Positions 43,046-52,817 of a DNA stretch of 64,000 nucleotides are shown here, in pieces; within the stretch, counting starts at the first letter, position 1; the number at the start of each line of letters is the position of its first letter. The notes below the pieces were generated by a model, which saw only the letters and a program-made list of their open reading frames with translations, had not been told where the DNA came from and did no database searches. This DNA is from Oribacterium sp. P6A1 (lineage in GTDB: Bacteria; Bacillota; Clostridia; Lachnospirales; Lachnospiraceae), in assembly GCF_000702885.1 (NCBI RefSeq), contig NZ_JNKO01000007.1, positions 1 to 64,000 on the forward strand. Reading direction: 5' to 3'. Made by a program: the position numbers and the translations under genes.

Positions 43046-43281
43046 ATTTTAGGAACGCGTCACTTTAAATATCATCTATTCATTTCGTTAAACTGGTGTT
43101 TCGCGAAATGTCATTTGCAAGACTTAATGCTTAATGCTTATACTCAGTTATCCAAACTTTTCGCTCCCAACACCTGAGCATTATATATTACTAAAGGCAC
43201 CTGCAAAACCAGGTGCCTGAATGATATTCCATATATTTTTTATAAATAATGGCCATCGTAACCGGATCAGCCACAAAAAAT

Positions 43282-43659
43282 TTATGATTTTTCTTTAATA
43301 TGCTGCGATACAGCCAGAATATATCCCGTCTCAGAAACCATTATATTTATCTTGGATGATCCTGTGTCCACAGTATTATTAGCCGCTGCATGTCTTGCTT
43401 TATGAAAACCGTGATTTTCAAGAAATTCAACTGTTTCATCCAAATCGTCCACATTCATGCGGATCATCGTCCATTCATTTTCGCCCTCAGTGATATCTAC
43501 ATGAAAACCGTTGGGATCCCGCATCCTGACATTAGTATTATTGTTAATGCTTATGCCCTCCTTTGTGTGGCGTACAGCAAATCCTAATTCCTCAAACAGC
43601 TTAATGGCAGACTCAGGGTCCTTGGTTACGATAAGCGGATTAAAACTGGTGATTTTCAT
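43282..43659 (-). CDS. VOC-family (glyoxalase/bleomycin-resistance fold) protein
   Basis: A 125-residue protein of the vicinal-oxygen-chelate fold. The start at 43659 follows TTTAGGAGGTTTCGGAAT, which rules out the longer frame. It contains one visible beta-alpha-beta-beta-beta module pair: NPLIVTKDPESAIKLFEELGF (start shown) and DPNGFHVDITE near residue 60. Metal-ligand His and Glu positions are only partly kept. Substrate cannot be inferred. It is the only minus-strand gene within 38-45 kb. Confidence 0.8.
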   Translation of the reverse strand: MKITSFNPLIVTKDPESAIKLFEELGFAVRHTKEGISINNNTNVRMRDPNGFHVDITEGENEWTMIRMNVDDLDETVEFLENHGFHKARHAAANNTVDTGSSKINIMVSETGYILAVSQHIKEKS

Positions 43660-43875
43660 ATTCCGAAACCTCCTAAACATGTTATCTGATGGTATCTTCC
43701 AGGAACATCGACAGACATCTCGATAACTATAAGGAACTAATTCTTCCCTCATATAATAAAAAACAAAAATTTTCAGATTGACTAAAGATTATATTGTTTT
43801 GAGTCGACATTTAACATATATATGTCGGTCTCATTATGTTTTTATTCAATTAAATTTTCTAAAGGAGGTAGGTTT

Positions 43876-44496
43876 ATGAACAGAAAGAAATTCAAAACTC
43901 TAAGAATACTGGTTGTCACAGCTTTGATTACAGCTCTCTTCTCGTTGACCGCATTTGCGGGATGGGAATATGAATACGGTGACTGGTATTACTATGATGA
44001 CTATTCCGGATATTACCTGGCAAATCAGTGGGTTGGCAACTATTATCTCGGAAGTGACGGCGCCATGTTGATAAATTCATGGACTCCCGACGGTTATTAT
44101 GTAGGAAGCGACGGAGAATGGACCGGACAATCAATTTATAACACAGGTAATTATTATTCCTACGGCAATTCATTCGAAACAAGTTCCGGCAGATACTTCG
44201 GTATCACTTACGCCGATACTTACACCAATTCCTATGTAGCTTCGGTTTCCATAGACGGTGATATACTTACGGTAGTTGGTTCTCTTGAGTATACATACGA
44301 TCCTGACGGCTGGGGCTCATCAACAACTATGGCCTATGATACTTATCAGTTCCAGCTGTACAGCGGAACACAGTATATGATAATTGATGAGGAAGTACAT
44401 TATGTAACGAAGTCCCAGTTCATGAATATGTATGGTCCTGTACTTTCAATCGTGGTTTCAAATGGCGTTGTAACTGAAGTATATTACTCTGCATGA
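43876..44496 (+). CDS. Secreted cell-wall-binding-repeat protein
   Basis: A 206-residue exported protein. The signal peptide is residues 1-28 (cleavage after AFA). Three Trp/Tyr/Gly-rich repeats follow (GDWYYYDDYSGYYLANQWV, then YYLGSDGAMLINSW and YYVGSDGEWTG), resembling choline-binding/cell-wall-binding repeats. After them comes a Tyr-rich C-terminal domain of about 120 residues that I do not recognise. The start at 43876 follows AAAGGAGGTAGGTTT. A GAG-CGACAT/ATGTCG-CTC hairpin at about 43799-43835 lies in the leader. Confidence 0.8.
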   Translation: MNRKKFKTLRILVVTALITALFSLTAFAGWEYEYGDWYYYDDYSGYYLANQWVGNYYLGSDGAMLINSWTPDGYYVGSDGEWTGQSIYNTGNYYSYGNSFETSSGRYFGITYADTYTNSYVASVSIDGDILTVVGSLEYTYDPDGWGSSTTMAYDTYQFQLYSGTQYMIIDEEVHYVTKSQFMNMYGPVLSIVVSNGVVTEVYYSA

Positions 44497-44608
44497 GTGG
44501 CGAACGTAAGCAAAACCATATTAAATTCATCTTATAATTGATATAATTTAGCCAATACAGCTGCATTAAAAATTCATTTATGTGAACAAAAAGCCGGAGG
44601 CATGAGAG

Positions 44609-45400
44609 ATGAAAAATTATACCTGGAATTTCGACCTTGATACCCGTCCGATTCACACTCTCATGTCTCTTTCCGGCCTTCGATCACAGTGCAAAACACG
44701 TCAATTCATGGATGACGGGTCATATATTGATATCAATACAGGGGCGGACTCTATGAAAGCCGAGTCTGCCTGGATAACCCGGCTTAAGGACTACTCTGGA
44801 AACCATCCGGAGTCTTTATTTTTTTTATCTGAATTATCCTGCAAAGATAAAACCCGAAGTGAAATACTGGACCGGAGTCTTCTTGAGCCGGAAAGCTTTA
44901 AAGCATTAAGAGAACAGATTTATTCCATATTCAAAAAATGTGATCTTTCACTCATTCCACTTTTTTTTATTGAAAAAACAGAATCAAACGGTAATGTCTC
45001 CGTCTATATTCTTCTGTCTCTTCCGCTTCCTGACGGATACGTTGAGGAAGTCATCTACAACAGCATTTACCCCCTATGTGAGGCCGGAGGATTTTTCAGA
45101 CATGAATATGGTCTCTATCCCCGCAGTATAAAAACAGCCCTCTCAGATACATCCATTAACATACATGACGGTATACTGATTCACGAAACGGAATACCCAT
45201 GGTTCCAAAAGAAATTTGAATACATTGGAAATATTCAAAGTGCAGCGTCTCTATTCATTATGATAATCACTGTTCTATTTGTTAATGAGCTCGTGAAATT
45301 GCCCCTTGGATGGCTTCTCTTTGGCATCCTCATAGCATCCGGAATCTTTCTTTTCATACGCTCCAGACGTAACTCCCAAAACGCTGACTCTTCAAATTGA
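44609..45400 (+). CDS. Membrane-anchored protein of unknown function, 263 aa
   Basis: CCGGAGGC precedes the ATG. About 210 cytoplasm-like residues are followed by two membrane segments (about 215-233 and 238-255) and a short basic tail (RSRRN). The soluble part has alternating strands and helices but no motif that I can name. Codon use and GC are like the neighbours. It is followed by a strong terminator shared with eno from the other side. Confidence 0.75.
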   Translation: MKNYTWNFDLDTRPIHTLMSLSGLRSQCKTRQFMDDGSYIDINTGADSMKAESAWITRLKDYSGNHPESLFFLSELSCKDKTRSEILDRSLLEPESFKALREQIYSIFKKCDLSLIPLFFIEKTESNGNVSVYILLSLPLPDGYVEEVIYNSIYPLCEAGGFFRHEYGLYPRSIKTALSDTSINIHDGILIHETEYPWFQKKFEYIGNIQSAASLFIMIITVLFVNELVKLPLGWLLFGILIASGIFLFIRSRRNSQNADSSN

Positions 45401-45511
45401 AATATTCACTATGGGAACCCCTATATCTTTTCAGGATATATATTCAAAGAAAAAAAACCGGCACTCAGGACTCCCCCCACAGGTGAACCCAAACCACGGA
45501 TAAATGCCAAA

Positions 45512-45543
45512 AACCCCGCAGCTGACTAAGCAGCTGCGGGGTT
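45512..45543. terminator. Bidirectional terminator between 44609-45400 and eno
   Basis: AACCCCGCAGCTG (45512-45524) pairs perfectly with CAGCTGCGGGGTT (45531-45543). It lies between converging genes and serves eno from the minus side. Confidence 0.85.
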
Positions 45544-45563
45544 AAATAAATCTTTTTTATCTA

Positions 45564-47306
<1,743 letters not shown>

Positions 47307-48380
47307 ATGGCTTTAAAATATCACGAGCAAGTTGACAGAGATAATACAATTAAACTCAGAGAGCAGCTTTCTGAACTTCCGTCCTGCTGCACCACTTTTT
47401 TCAGAGGCATTGAACCAAGAACGTCTTCAAGAACACGTATCGCCTATGCCTACGATCTCAAGGTATTCTTTCAGTTCCTGATAGATCAGAATCCTCTTTT
47501 CAGAGACAGGAGCACAAGGGACTTCTCTCTTGATGACATTGACCGGCTTTCCGTACTGGATCTTGAGGATTATATGGAGTACCTGAAATACAGAAAACGA
47601 ACCACTAAAGATTCAAAGGGCAATGAGAGAATCACGGATGTCATTAACAGCCGTACTGCCATCAAGCGTAAGATTGCCTCACTCCGCACCTTTTACAATT
47701 ACTTCTACAGAAATCAGCTCATAAAGAACAACCCGGCGGCCATGCTGCAGATGCCGAAGCTTAAGGAAAAGGAAATAATCCGTATGGACACCAATGAGGT
47801 TGCGGATTTCCTTGATGAAGTGGAGAACGGCGAAGGGCTTACCAAAAGACAGCAGGTCTTCCATGACAAGACTGAATTAAGGGACAGTGCCATGATGACA
47901 CTGATGCTGGGAACCGGCATACGAGTTTCAGAATGTGTTGGACTCAATATAAGCGATGTTGATTTCAACAATGACGGCATCCATATACACAGAAAAGGCG
48001 GAAAGGAAGTCACTATTTACTTCGGCGACGAAGTTGAAAGCATCCTTATGGCCTATATGGAATACAGAAAGCGACAGATTCCGGAGAACGGCTCAGAGGA
48101 TGCCCTCTTCCTTTCTCTCAGAAATCAGCGTATCTCAGTACGTTCTGTCGAGTACATGGTGAAAAAATATGCAAAGACAGTAACTCCTCTTAAGCACATC
48201 ACTCCACATAAATTAAGAAGTACCTACGGCACCAATCTCTATAGAGAGACAGGTGATATATATCTCGTAGCAGATGTACTGGGACACAATGATGTAAACA
48301 CCACCAAAAAGCACTATGCTGCACTTGAGGACGAGCGCAGGAGAAGCGCAAGAAATAAAGTCCGTTTAAGGGAAGATTGA
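47307..48380 (+). CDS. Tyrosine recombinase (XerC/XerD-like integrase)
   Basis: A 357-residue site-specific recombinase. The N-terminal SAM-like domain covers about residues 15-155. Catalytic residues are Arg206 (GTGIRVSE), His301 and Arg304 (HKLRSTYG), His327 (LGHNDV) and nucleophile Tyr337 (KKHYAAL). All are present. The start at 47307 follows TCGGAGGAACATCC. No phage or integrative-element genes flank it and it stands alone on the plus strand among minus-strand genes. It may be a chromosomal Xer-type enzyme, but a dif site was not found nearby. Confidence 0.88.
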   Translation: MALKYHEQVDRDNTIKLREQLSELPSCCTTFFRGIEPRTSSRTRIAYAYDLKVFFQFLIDQNPLFRDRSTRDFSLDDIDRLSVLDLEDYMEYLKYRKRTTKDSKGNERITDVINSRTAIKRKIASLRTFYNYFYRNQLIKNNPAAMLQMPKLKEKEIIRMDTNEVADFLDEVENGEGLTKRQQVFHDKTELRDSAMMTLMLGTGIRVSECVGLNISDVDFNNDGIHIHRKGGKEVTIYFGDEVESILMAYMEYRKRQIPENGSEDALFLSLRNQRISVRSVEYMVKKYAKTVTPLKHITPHKLRSTYGTNLYRETGDIYLVADVLGHNDVNTTKKHYAALEDERRRSARNKVRLRED

Positions 48381-48390
48381 TTTTTACAGT

Positions 48391-48455
48391 AAAAAAACCG
48401 GAATGCTCTATATCCACGTTTCATAGAAATACGGATATAAAGTATTCCGGTTTTT
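48391..48455. terminator. Long bidirectional terminator
   Basis: AAAACCGGAAT pairs with ATTCCGGTTTT, with an inner TATATCC/GGATATA stem. It serves the recombinase and, on the other strand, the GGDEF gene. Confidence 0.85.
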
Positions 48456-48456
48456 C

Positions 48457-48476
48457 GGCACAATTTAAATACTGCC
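48457..48476. repeat. GGCA...TGCC palindrome, copy 4
   Basis: GGCACAATTTAAATACTGCC overlaps the stop codon region of the GGDEF gene (stop at 48465) and abuts the bidirectional terminator. Confidence 0.6.
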
Positions 48477-49898
48477 TATTTCTTCATGCATAACCTTCTT
48501 CCGCTTATACATCCTCTGGTCAGCAATCTTTCTCAGCTCGTTTGGATTGTCACTGTCATAGGGGGCCATGGCGTAACCGGCGCTGGCACTTATTCTGATA
48601 CTGTATTCATCTGTTTCCAGTATAGGCTTTGAAAAAGCTTCATCAATGTTTAAAAGTATCTGCTCATACTCTGACTCAGGAATCTCTTTATCTACAAGAA
48701 TAGCGAACTCATCGCCTCCAAGTCTGTATACCTCAAAATCAGAAGCTTCAGAAAGTCTTAATGCGGTTTCCTTAAGAACATCATTTCCCACCTGATGACC
48801 GTAGTTATCATTGGCATGCTTAAACAAATTGAGATCCACATAAAAAAGTCCGTAATACTCTTTTATATGTGAAAGTATCTTCAGCTTCTCTCCAAACACA
48901 CGGCGGTTCTTAAGACCCGTAAGTTCATCGTGATTGCCTCTGTAATCCAGAAATTCCACCAGTGTCTGGTTCCTGATTCTGAAGCCGATGAAATATGAAA
49001 TACTCTGTATGAGTCTCATGGTATCTATCGCTTCACTAAGCTCATAGTTGTCGGCGCAAAGGAAACCAAGAAGTCTGTGCTTATTATCAAAGAAAGGTGC
49101 CCAGATAAATCTCTCAATCTCAAGTTCCTTTAAAAGACGATATCCTTCAGGCTCGTTTTCTTTCAGAATCTCTACATCGTCAATACGAATGACCTGATCC
49201 TCGTTCAGATATTTCCTCCAGTTCGACAGATACTGCTCATAACTGAGTCCCGATAAAATATCCTTGCGTCTGTCGTTTTCATCTGCGCACCATCTGAACT
49301 TTGAATCAAAGGTGATTCTGTCGGTGATAAGAATATCCATTCTGCTTGGATGAATGACATGCCCGATTTCTTCAAGCACACTATTCATGATATTTTCGTA
49401 CTCACCTTCACTGCTGAGAAGCCTCGTTATACGGACTATGGCATCATCGGTGGTGGAATTCCGCCTGAGAAGCTCTTTTTCCAGATGACTGTCATCGATG
49501 AAGGTGCAAACTACGATAAAGCAGCCCTCGATATTGGTGGCGGCTATAGTAAATTCCATCCAATGTCCCAGAAACTTACTGTATGTTGTATGATGACTTT
49601 CTTCACCCAGGAAAGCCGCCCTGTATCCGAATTCCAAAAGCTCCGAAATATCTTCCTGAAATGTTTCCGTTACCAGTCCTCCGACTATTTCATCCTTAGA
49701 CCTGCCCAGTCCACTGCAGAAACGCCCGTTGGCATACAGATATTTTGCATTGGAAGCTCCGTTGCCTTCCTCGTTAGGTATGGCCTGAAATACCGCATAA
49801 GCCACCGGAAGATTCTTATGAAGTTCAGACATCTTATCAAAAAGCAAAAACGCATTTTTAATCAAGGATTCATCTGATTCTATATTTTGATTACCCAT
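48465..49898 (-). CDS. GGDEF-domain diguanylate cyclase with N-terminal sensor domains
   Basis: A 477-residue soluble signalling enzyme expected to make c-di-GMP. About residues 25-140 look like a PAS domain, 160-305 like a GAF domain (DILITDRITF...), and the GGDEF domain begins DYRGNHDELTGLKNRRVF near 318. The active-site loop RLGGDEFAIL is intact. No inhibitory-site RxxD is obvious before it. No EAL or HD-GYP partner is in the window. A possible output is the surface-protein genes in the 38-45 kb region, but that is inference. Confidence 0.88.
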   Translation of the reverse strand: MGNQNIESDESLIKNAFLLFDKMSELHKNLPVAYAVFQAIPNEEGNGASNAKYLYANGRFCSGLGRSKDEIVGGLVTETFQEDISELLEFGYRAAFLGEESHHTTYSKFLGHWMEFTIAATNIEGCFIVVCTFIDDSHLEKELLRRNSTTDDAIVRITRLLSSEGEYENIMNSVLEEIGHVIHPSRMDILITDRITFDSKFRWCADENDRRKDILSGLSYEQYLSNWRKYLNEDQVIRIDDVEILKENEPEGYRLLKELEIERFIWAPFFDNKHRLLGFLCADNYELSEAIDTMRLIQSISYFIGFRIRNQTLVEFLDYRGNHDELTGLKNRRVFGEKLKILSHIKEYYGLFYVDLNLFKHANDNYGHQVGNDVLKETALRLSEASDFEVYRLGGDEFAILVDKEIPESEYEQILLNIDEAFSKPILETDEYSIRISASAGYAMAPYDSDNPNELRKIADQRMYKRKKVMHEEIGSI

Positions 49899-50002
49899 AT
49901 TGGTCAGCCTCTCTTAGTAAAATCAACTCTTCATTATTCTACATCGTTCATAAAATTATAATAAATAATACCCATTTCATAATGCATGAAAAATTTATGC
50001 TG

Positions 50003-50431
50003 TCAAAACTGATTCATATTATCCTCATTCCACTTATCTGCTTTTTTTAATGCTGTCTTCCTGGTGTACAGTGTCCTTACCGAAACTCCCGCGAACTCCG
50101 CAGTCTCACGGGTATTATGTCCGGAAGAATACTTAAATACCTCACTGACAGTCACCTTTGTTTCTTTCTTTTTGAACCATCCGGCGCCTCTGGTCCTGTG
50201 ATGCTCATGTATACCGACTTCAACATTGATAAAATTATCCTTATGCTTTCCTGTCCTTTTTTGAGCACCGCTCTCCAGAAAATGGACATATATGCCGCAA
50301 GCCTTAAGTTTACCGGCAATAAGTTCAAAGTCTCTCTTTAAATCCTCTATGGTTTCACCGTCTTTTGGTGCCATTTTAAATCCATGATACAGAATATCAT
50401 AACCAAATGAATCCTTTGCCTTCTCAATCAT
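50003..50431 (-). CDS. Hypothetical protein with C-terminal helix-turn-helix
   Basis: A 142-residue protein. The N-terminal 75 residues include an acidic helix and HFLESGAQKRTGKHKDNF. The C-terminal part (about 95-130), VSEVFKYSSGHNTRETAEFAGVSVRTLYTRK (ends shown), has a helix-turn-helix shape with a recognition helix of the kind found in transposon or phage regulators. AGAGGG lies upstream. Downstream of it on the minus strand is the GGDEF gene. I do not recognise the family. Confidence 0.7.
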   Translation of the reverse strand: MIEKAKDSFGYDILYHGFKMAPKDGETIEDLKRDFELIAGKLKACGIYVHFLESGAQKRTGKHKDNFINVEVGIHEHHRTRGAGWFKKKETKVTVSEVFKYSSGHNTRETAEFAGVSVRTLYTRKTALKKADKWNEDNMNQF

Positions 50432-50450
50432 AAGATTCGCGCCCTCTTTT

Positions 50451-50472
50451 CGGTAATTTTTAAATATTGCCG
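50451..50472. repeat. GGCA...TGCC-type palindrome, copy 5
   Basis: CGGTAATTTTTAAATATTGCCG folds with one T-T mismatch and one G-T pair and ends CGGCAATATTT on the other strand, like copies 2 and 3. Confidence 0.5.
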
Positions 50473-50507
50473 AATTTATTATAATGTTTTTCTCCGGTCA
50501 TGTCCAT

Positions 50508-50540
50508 GAAAAAAATGCCCCCCTGATTCTGCCATCAGGG
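50508..50540 (-). terminator. Terminator of the obg-rsfS operon
   Basis: On the minus strand CCCTGAT (50534-50540) pairs with ATCAGGG (50521-50527), then GGGC and a T-run (50508-50514). Confidence 0.7.
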
Positions 50541-50559
50541 AGACACTCATAATATCATT

Positions 50560-50919
50560 TTACAGTTCGTTTATATCAACAACCTTCTTACCGTCTGACC
50601 AGATACGCTCAAGATCATAGAAAAGACGCTGCTCCTTATCAAACACATGAACTATTATGTCATTGTAATCAAGAAGTATCCAACCGCTGTTGGGAACACC
50701 TTCCTTGCGGCGGAGATCTATCTTGAGTTCTGCCATCTTATCCTCAACTGCATCGCTGAGTGCATCCACCTGTCTGATGTTATCAGCAGTGGCAATCACA
50801 AAATAATCTGCAATAACCGATACCTCTGATATGTCGATAACTGTGATATCATATCCCTTTTTATCAGAAATAGCGCTGTATGCTGCTTTAACCATTTCTT
50901 TTGATGTTTCGCTGGCCAT
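50560..50919 (-). CDS. rsfS: Ribosomal silencing factor RsfS
   Basis: A 119-residue protein that binds L14 on the 50S subunit and blocks joining with 30S during nutrient stress. The conserved core DISEVSVIADYFVIATADNIRQVDAL is present (begin DISEVSVIADYF) and RREGVPNSGWILLDYNDI lies at about residue 75. It ends the obg-yhbY-nadD-yqeK-rsfS unit, the standard Firmicutes order, 44 bp after yqeK. Confidence 0.93.
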   Translation of the reverse strand: MASETSKEMVKAAYSAISDKKGYDITVIDISEVSVIADYFVIATADNIRQVDALSDAVEDKMAELKIDLRRKEGVPNSGWILLDYNDIIVHVFDKEQRLFYDLERIWSDGKKVVDINEL

Positions 50920-50963
50920 TAAAAGTTACTCCTTTACTGCAATTCTTTGTTTATGTCTCTATC

Positions 50964-51608
50964 TTACTTTATCGGTAAACCCTGCTTTTTCATAAGCTCT
51001 TTATAGTAATGATATGTATCGTAGGAATCCTTACATATAAATCCGCCGGATTCTTCCAGATAACTTATGGTGTCATGATTGATCTCATAGACCGCTCTGT
51101 CCAGGTCACAAAAAGCAAGCTTTCTTATCTCAGGAAGCCTGTCTGCCTTATACCTTCTGGCTTCGATGTAATCAGCCACAAATACTATGGCCTCCAGAAC
51201 GCTCATTTCCGGCCTTCCCAGAGTATGATAGTATATAGCCGAAAGAATCTCCCTGTCATCGATTTTAAAGGCTTTACGGGCATATTCTGCGCCGTAGACG
51301 GAATGTATGACCTGAGGAGCCTTAAGCATATCCTCTGTAAACTCCACCCCTTCCTTTTCGCAAAGTGTGATAAGCTCATGATTTGAAAACTGCTTTGCGC
51401 AGTCATGCAAAAGGCCTGCCACCTCGGCTCTGTAAAGGTCCACTCCATATCTCATGGCCAGACATATACAGGTAAAGCTTACGCTCAGAGAATGTTCATA
51501 CCTTTCCGGCTTCAGTATTTTCTTCAGCTTTTTTCTGTACTCAAAAATCTCCGAAAGACCGGAATTCTCCTCATCCGTTTTTTTCTTTACATTCTTATCC
51601 GATGCCAT
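50964..51608 (-). CDS. yqeK: HD-domain Ap4A hydrolase YqeK
   Basis: A 214-residue HD phosphohydrolase of the YqeK family, which splits diadenosine tetraphosphate to two ADP. The HD motif LLHDCAKQ is near residue 67. YGVDLYRAEVAG and the C-terminal helices are typical, and HSVYGAEY occurs in the middle. The N-terminal about 30 residues are an unconserved charged extension. It is 38 bp from nadD. Confidence 0.85.
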   Translation of the reverse strand: MASDKNVKKKTDEENSGLSEIFEYRKKLKKILKPERYEHSLSVSFTCICLAMRYGVDLYRAEVAGLLHDCAKQFSNHELITLCEKEGVEFTEDMLKAPQVIHSVYGAEYARKAFKIDDREILSAIYYHTLGRPEMSVLEAIVFVADYIEARRYKADRLPEIRKLAFCDLDRAVYEINHDTISYLEESGGFICKDSYDTYHYYKELMKKQGLPIK

Positions 51609-51646
51609 ATAAGCCTCCGAATTGTTGCTACATCCTTATCTATACG

Positions 51647-52309
51647 TCATTTATACAGTCCGTGTTCACCTATGTAAAGAGAAACCGCATCCGGAAGCAG
51701 TTCCGAAAGATCCTCTCCTTTTGCCGCCATTTCTCTTATCATGGTGCTGGAAATATCCGATTCTTCAAAATCAAGAACCCTGATATCGGCTCCGAACTTT
51801 TTCCTCAGATACTCCACCTGATCCATGAAAGAACGTACTCTTTCAGGATATTCCCGCTCTGCCACAACCAGAGTCGCATGCTTCATGATGATCTCAGGGT
51901 GCCACCAGGTCTCTAGCTGATACATGGAATCAGACCCTATGATGAAATAGAAATGAATATCCGGATAGAGCTCATTAAGCTTTTGCAGAGTCTCCGCCGT
52001 ATATGTTTCTCCCTCTCTCAAAAGTTCAAAATCAGACATTTTAAAGCCCTCATGGCCTTTAACCGCGAGAGCAGTCATTTCCGCCCTGAACTTTGCAGGA
52101 GTAACATTCTTCTTTTTCTTAAAGTACGGATCCTTTGCAGGCATAAACCATACTTCATCAAGGGCCATCTGCACCCTGGCACATTCCCCCAAAGCAAGAT
52201 GGGCATTATGAATGGGATCAAAGGTCCCACCCATTATACCCACTTTTTTTTCACCGGAATACTTCTCCGGAGAACCCAGAATCTCATCCATCTCAGCACC
52301 ACACATCAA
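51647..52309 (-). CDS. nadD: Nicotinate-nucleotide adenylyltransferase NadD
   Basis: A 220-residue enzyme of NAD synthesis that adenylates nicotinate mononucleotide. The nucleotidyltransferase motif GGTFDPIHNAH is near residue 26 and the ISSTMIRE motif near 189. The start with AAGGGA upstream gives a short N-terminal extension before GIMGG. It is in the conserved cluster with yqeK and rsfS. Confidence 0.93.
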   Translation of the reverse strand: MMCGAEMDEILGSPEKYSGEKKVGIMGGTFDPIHNAHLALGECARVQMALDEVWFMPAKDPYFKKKKNVTPAKFRAEMTALAVKGHEGFKMSDFELLREGETYTAETLQKLNELYPDIHFYFIIGSDSMYQLETWWHPEIIMKHATLVVAEREYPERVRSFMDQVEYLRKKFGADIRVLDFEESDISSTMIREMAAKGEDLSELLPDAVSLYIGEHGLYK

Positions 52310-52349
52310 AATCCCTTAGAACGTCTGTAGATCTGCTCTAAAAAGCATA

Positions 52350-52817
52350 TCACTCCACGTCGTTGTCAAAATCCTCATCTGCCTCTTCAACGAAACGAAG
52401 ACTCATGCCGCCTCTTGCTGCCTTCTTCTTGGCACCGGCAATCTCTGAATTGAACTTCTTGTTCTTGCCGCCTCTTCCGGAAGACTTGTTGCCTTCCTTC
52501 AGCTCTGCCTTTGAAATCTCGTACTTACGCTTCTTGAAATCAGGATTAGGCTTGTAAAGAACGATCTTACGTCCGATTACCTGAACAACCTCTGACTGGC
52601 TGCGGCCTGCAAGTGTGTGGGCAATGGCCTTTGGATCGTCATCGCAATTCTTTAAAACATTGATCTTGATAAGCTCATTCTTTGTGATGTTCTCTCTTAC
52701 AGCCTCGATGAATTCGGGAGTCAGGCTGTTCTTTCCGATGGAAAATACCGGCTCTATATTCATTGCTGCGCCCTTAAGCTGGGAGCGCATCTTACTGTCT
52801 CTTATATACTTCTTCAT
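52350..52817 (-). CDS. yhbY: YhbY-type CRM-domain RNA-binding protein
   Basis: A 155-residue protein. The CRM domain (residues about 10-100) has LKGAAMNIEPVFSIGKNSLTPE (start LKGAAMNIEPVF) and a GRSQSEVVQVIGRKIVLYKP segment. YhbY associates with pre-50S ribosomes. A Lys/Gly/Glu-rich C-terminal tail of about 50 residues is longer than in Bacillus. It overlaps the stop of obg (ATGA); a second Met at residue 10 could be the true start. Confidence 0.87.
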   Translation of the reverse strand: MKKYIRDSKMRSQLKGAAMNIEPVFSIGKNSLTPEFIEAVRENITKNELIKINVLKNCDDDPKAIAHTLAGRSQSEVVQVIGRKIVLYKPNPDFKKRKYEISKAELKEGNKSSGRGGKNKKFNSEIAGAKKKAARGGMSLRFVEEADEDFDNDVE

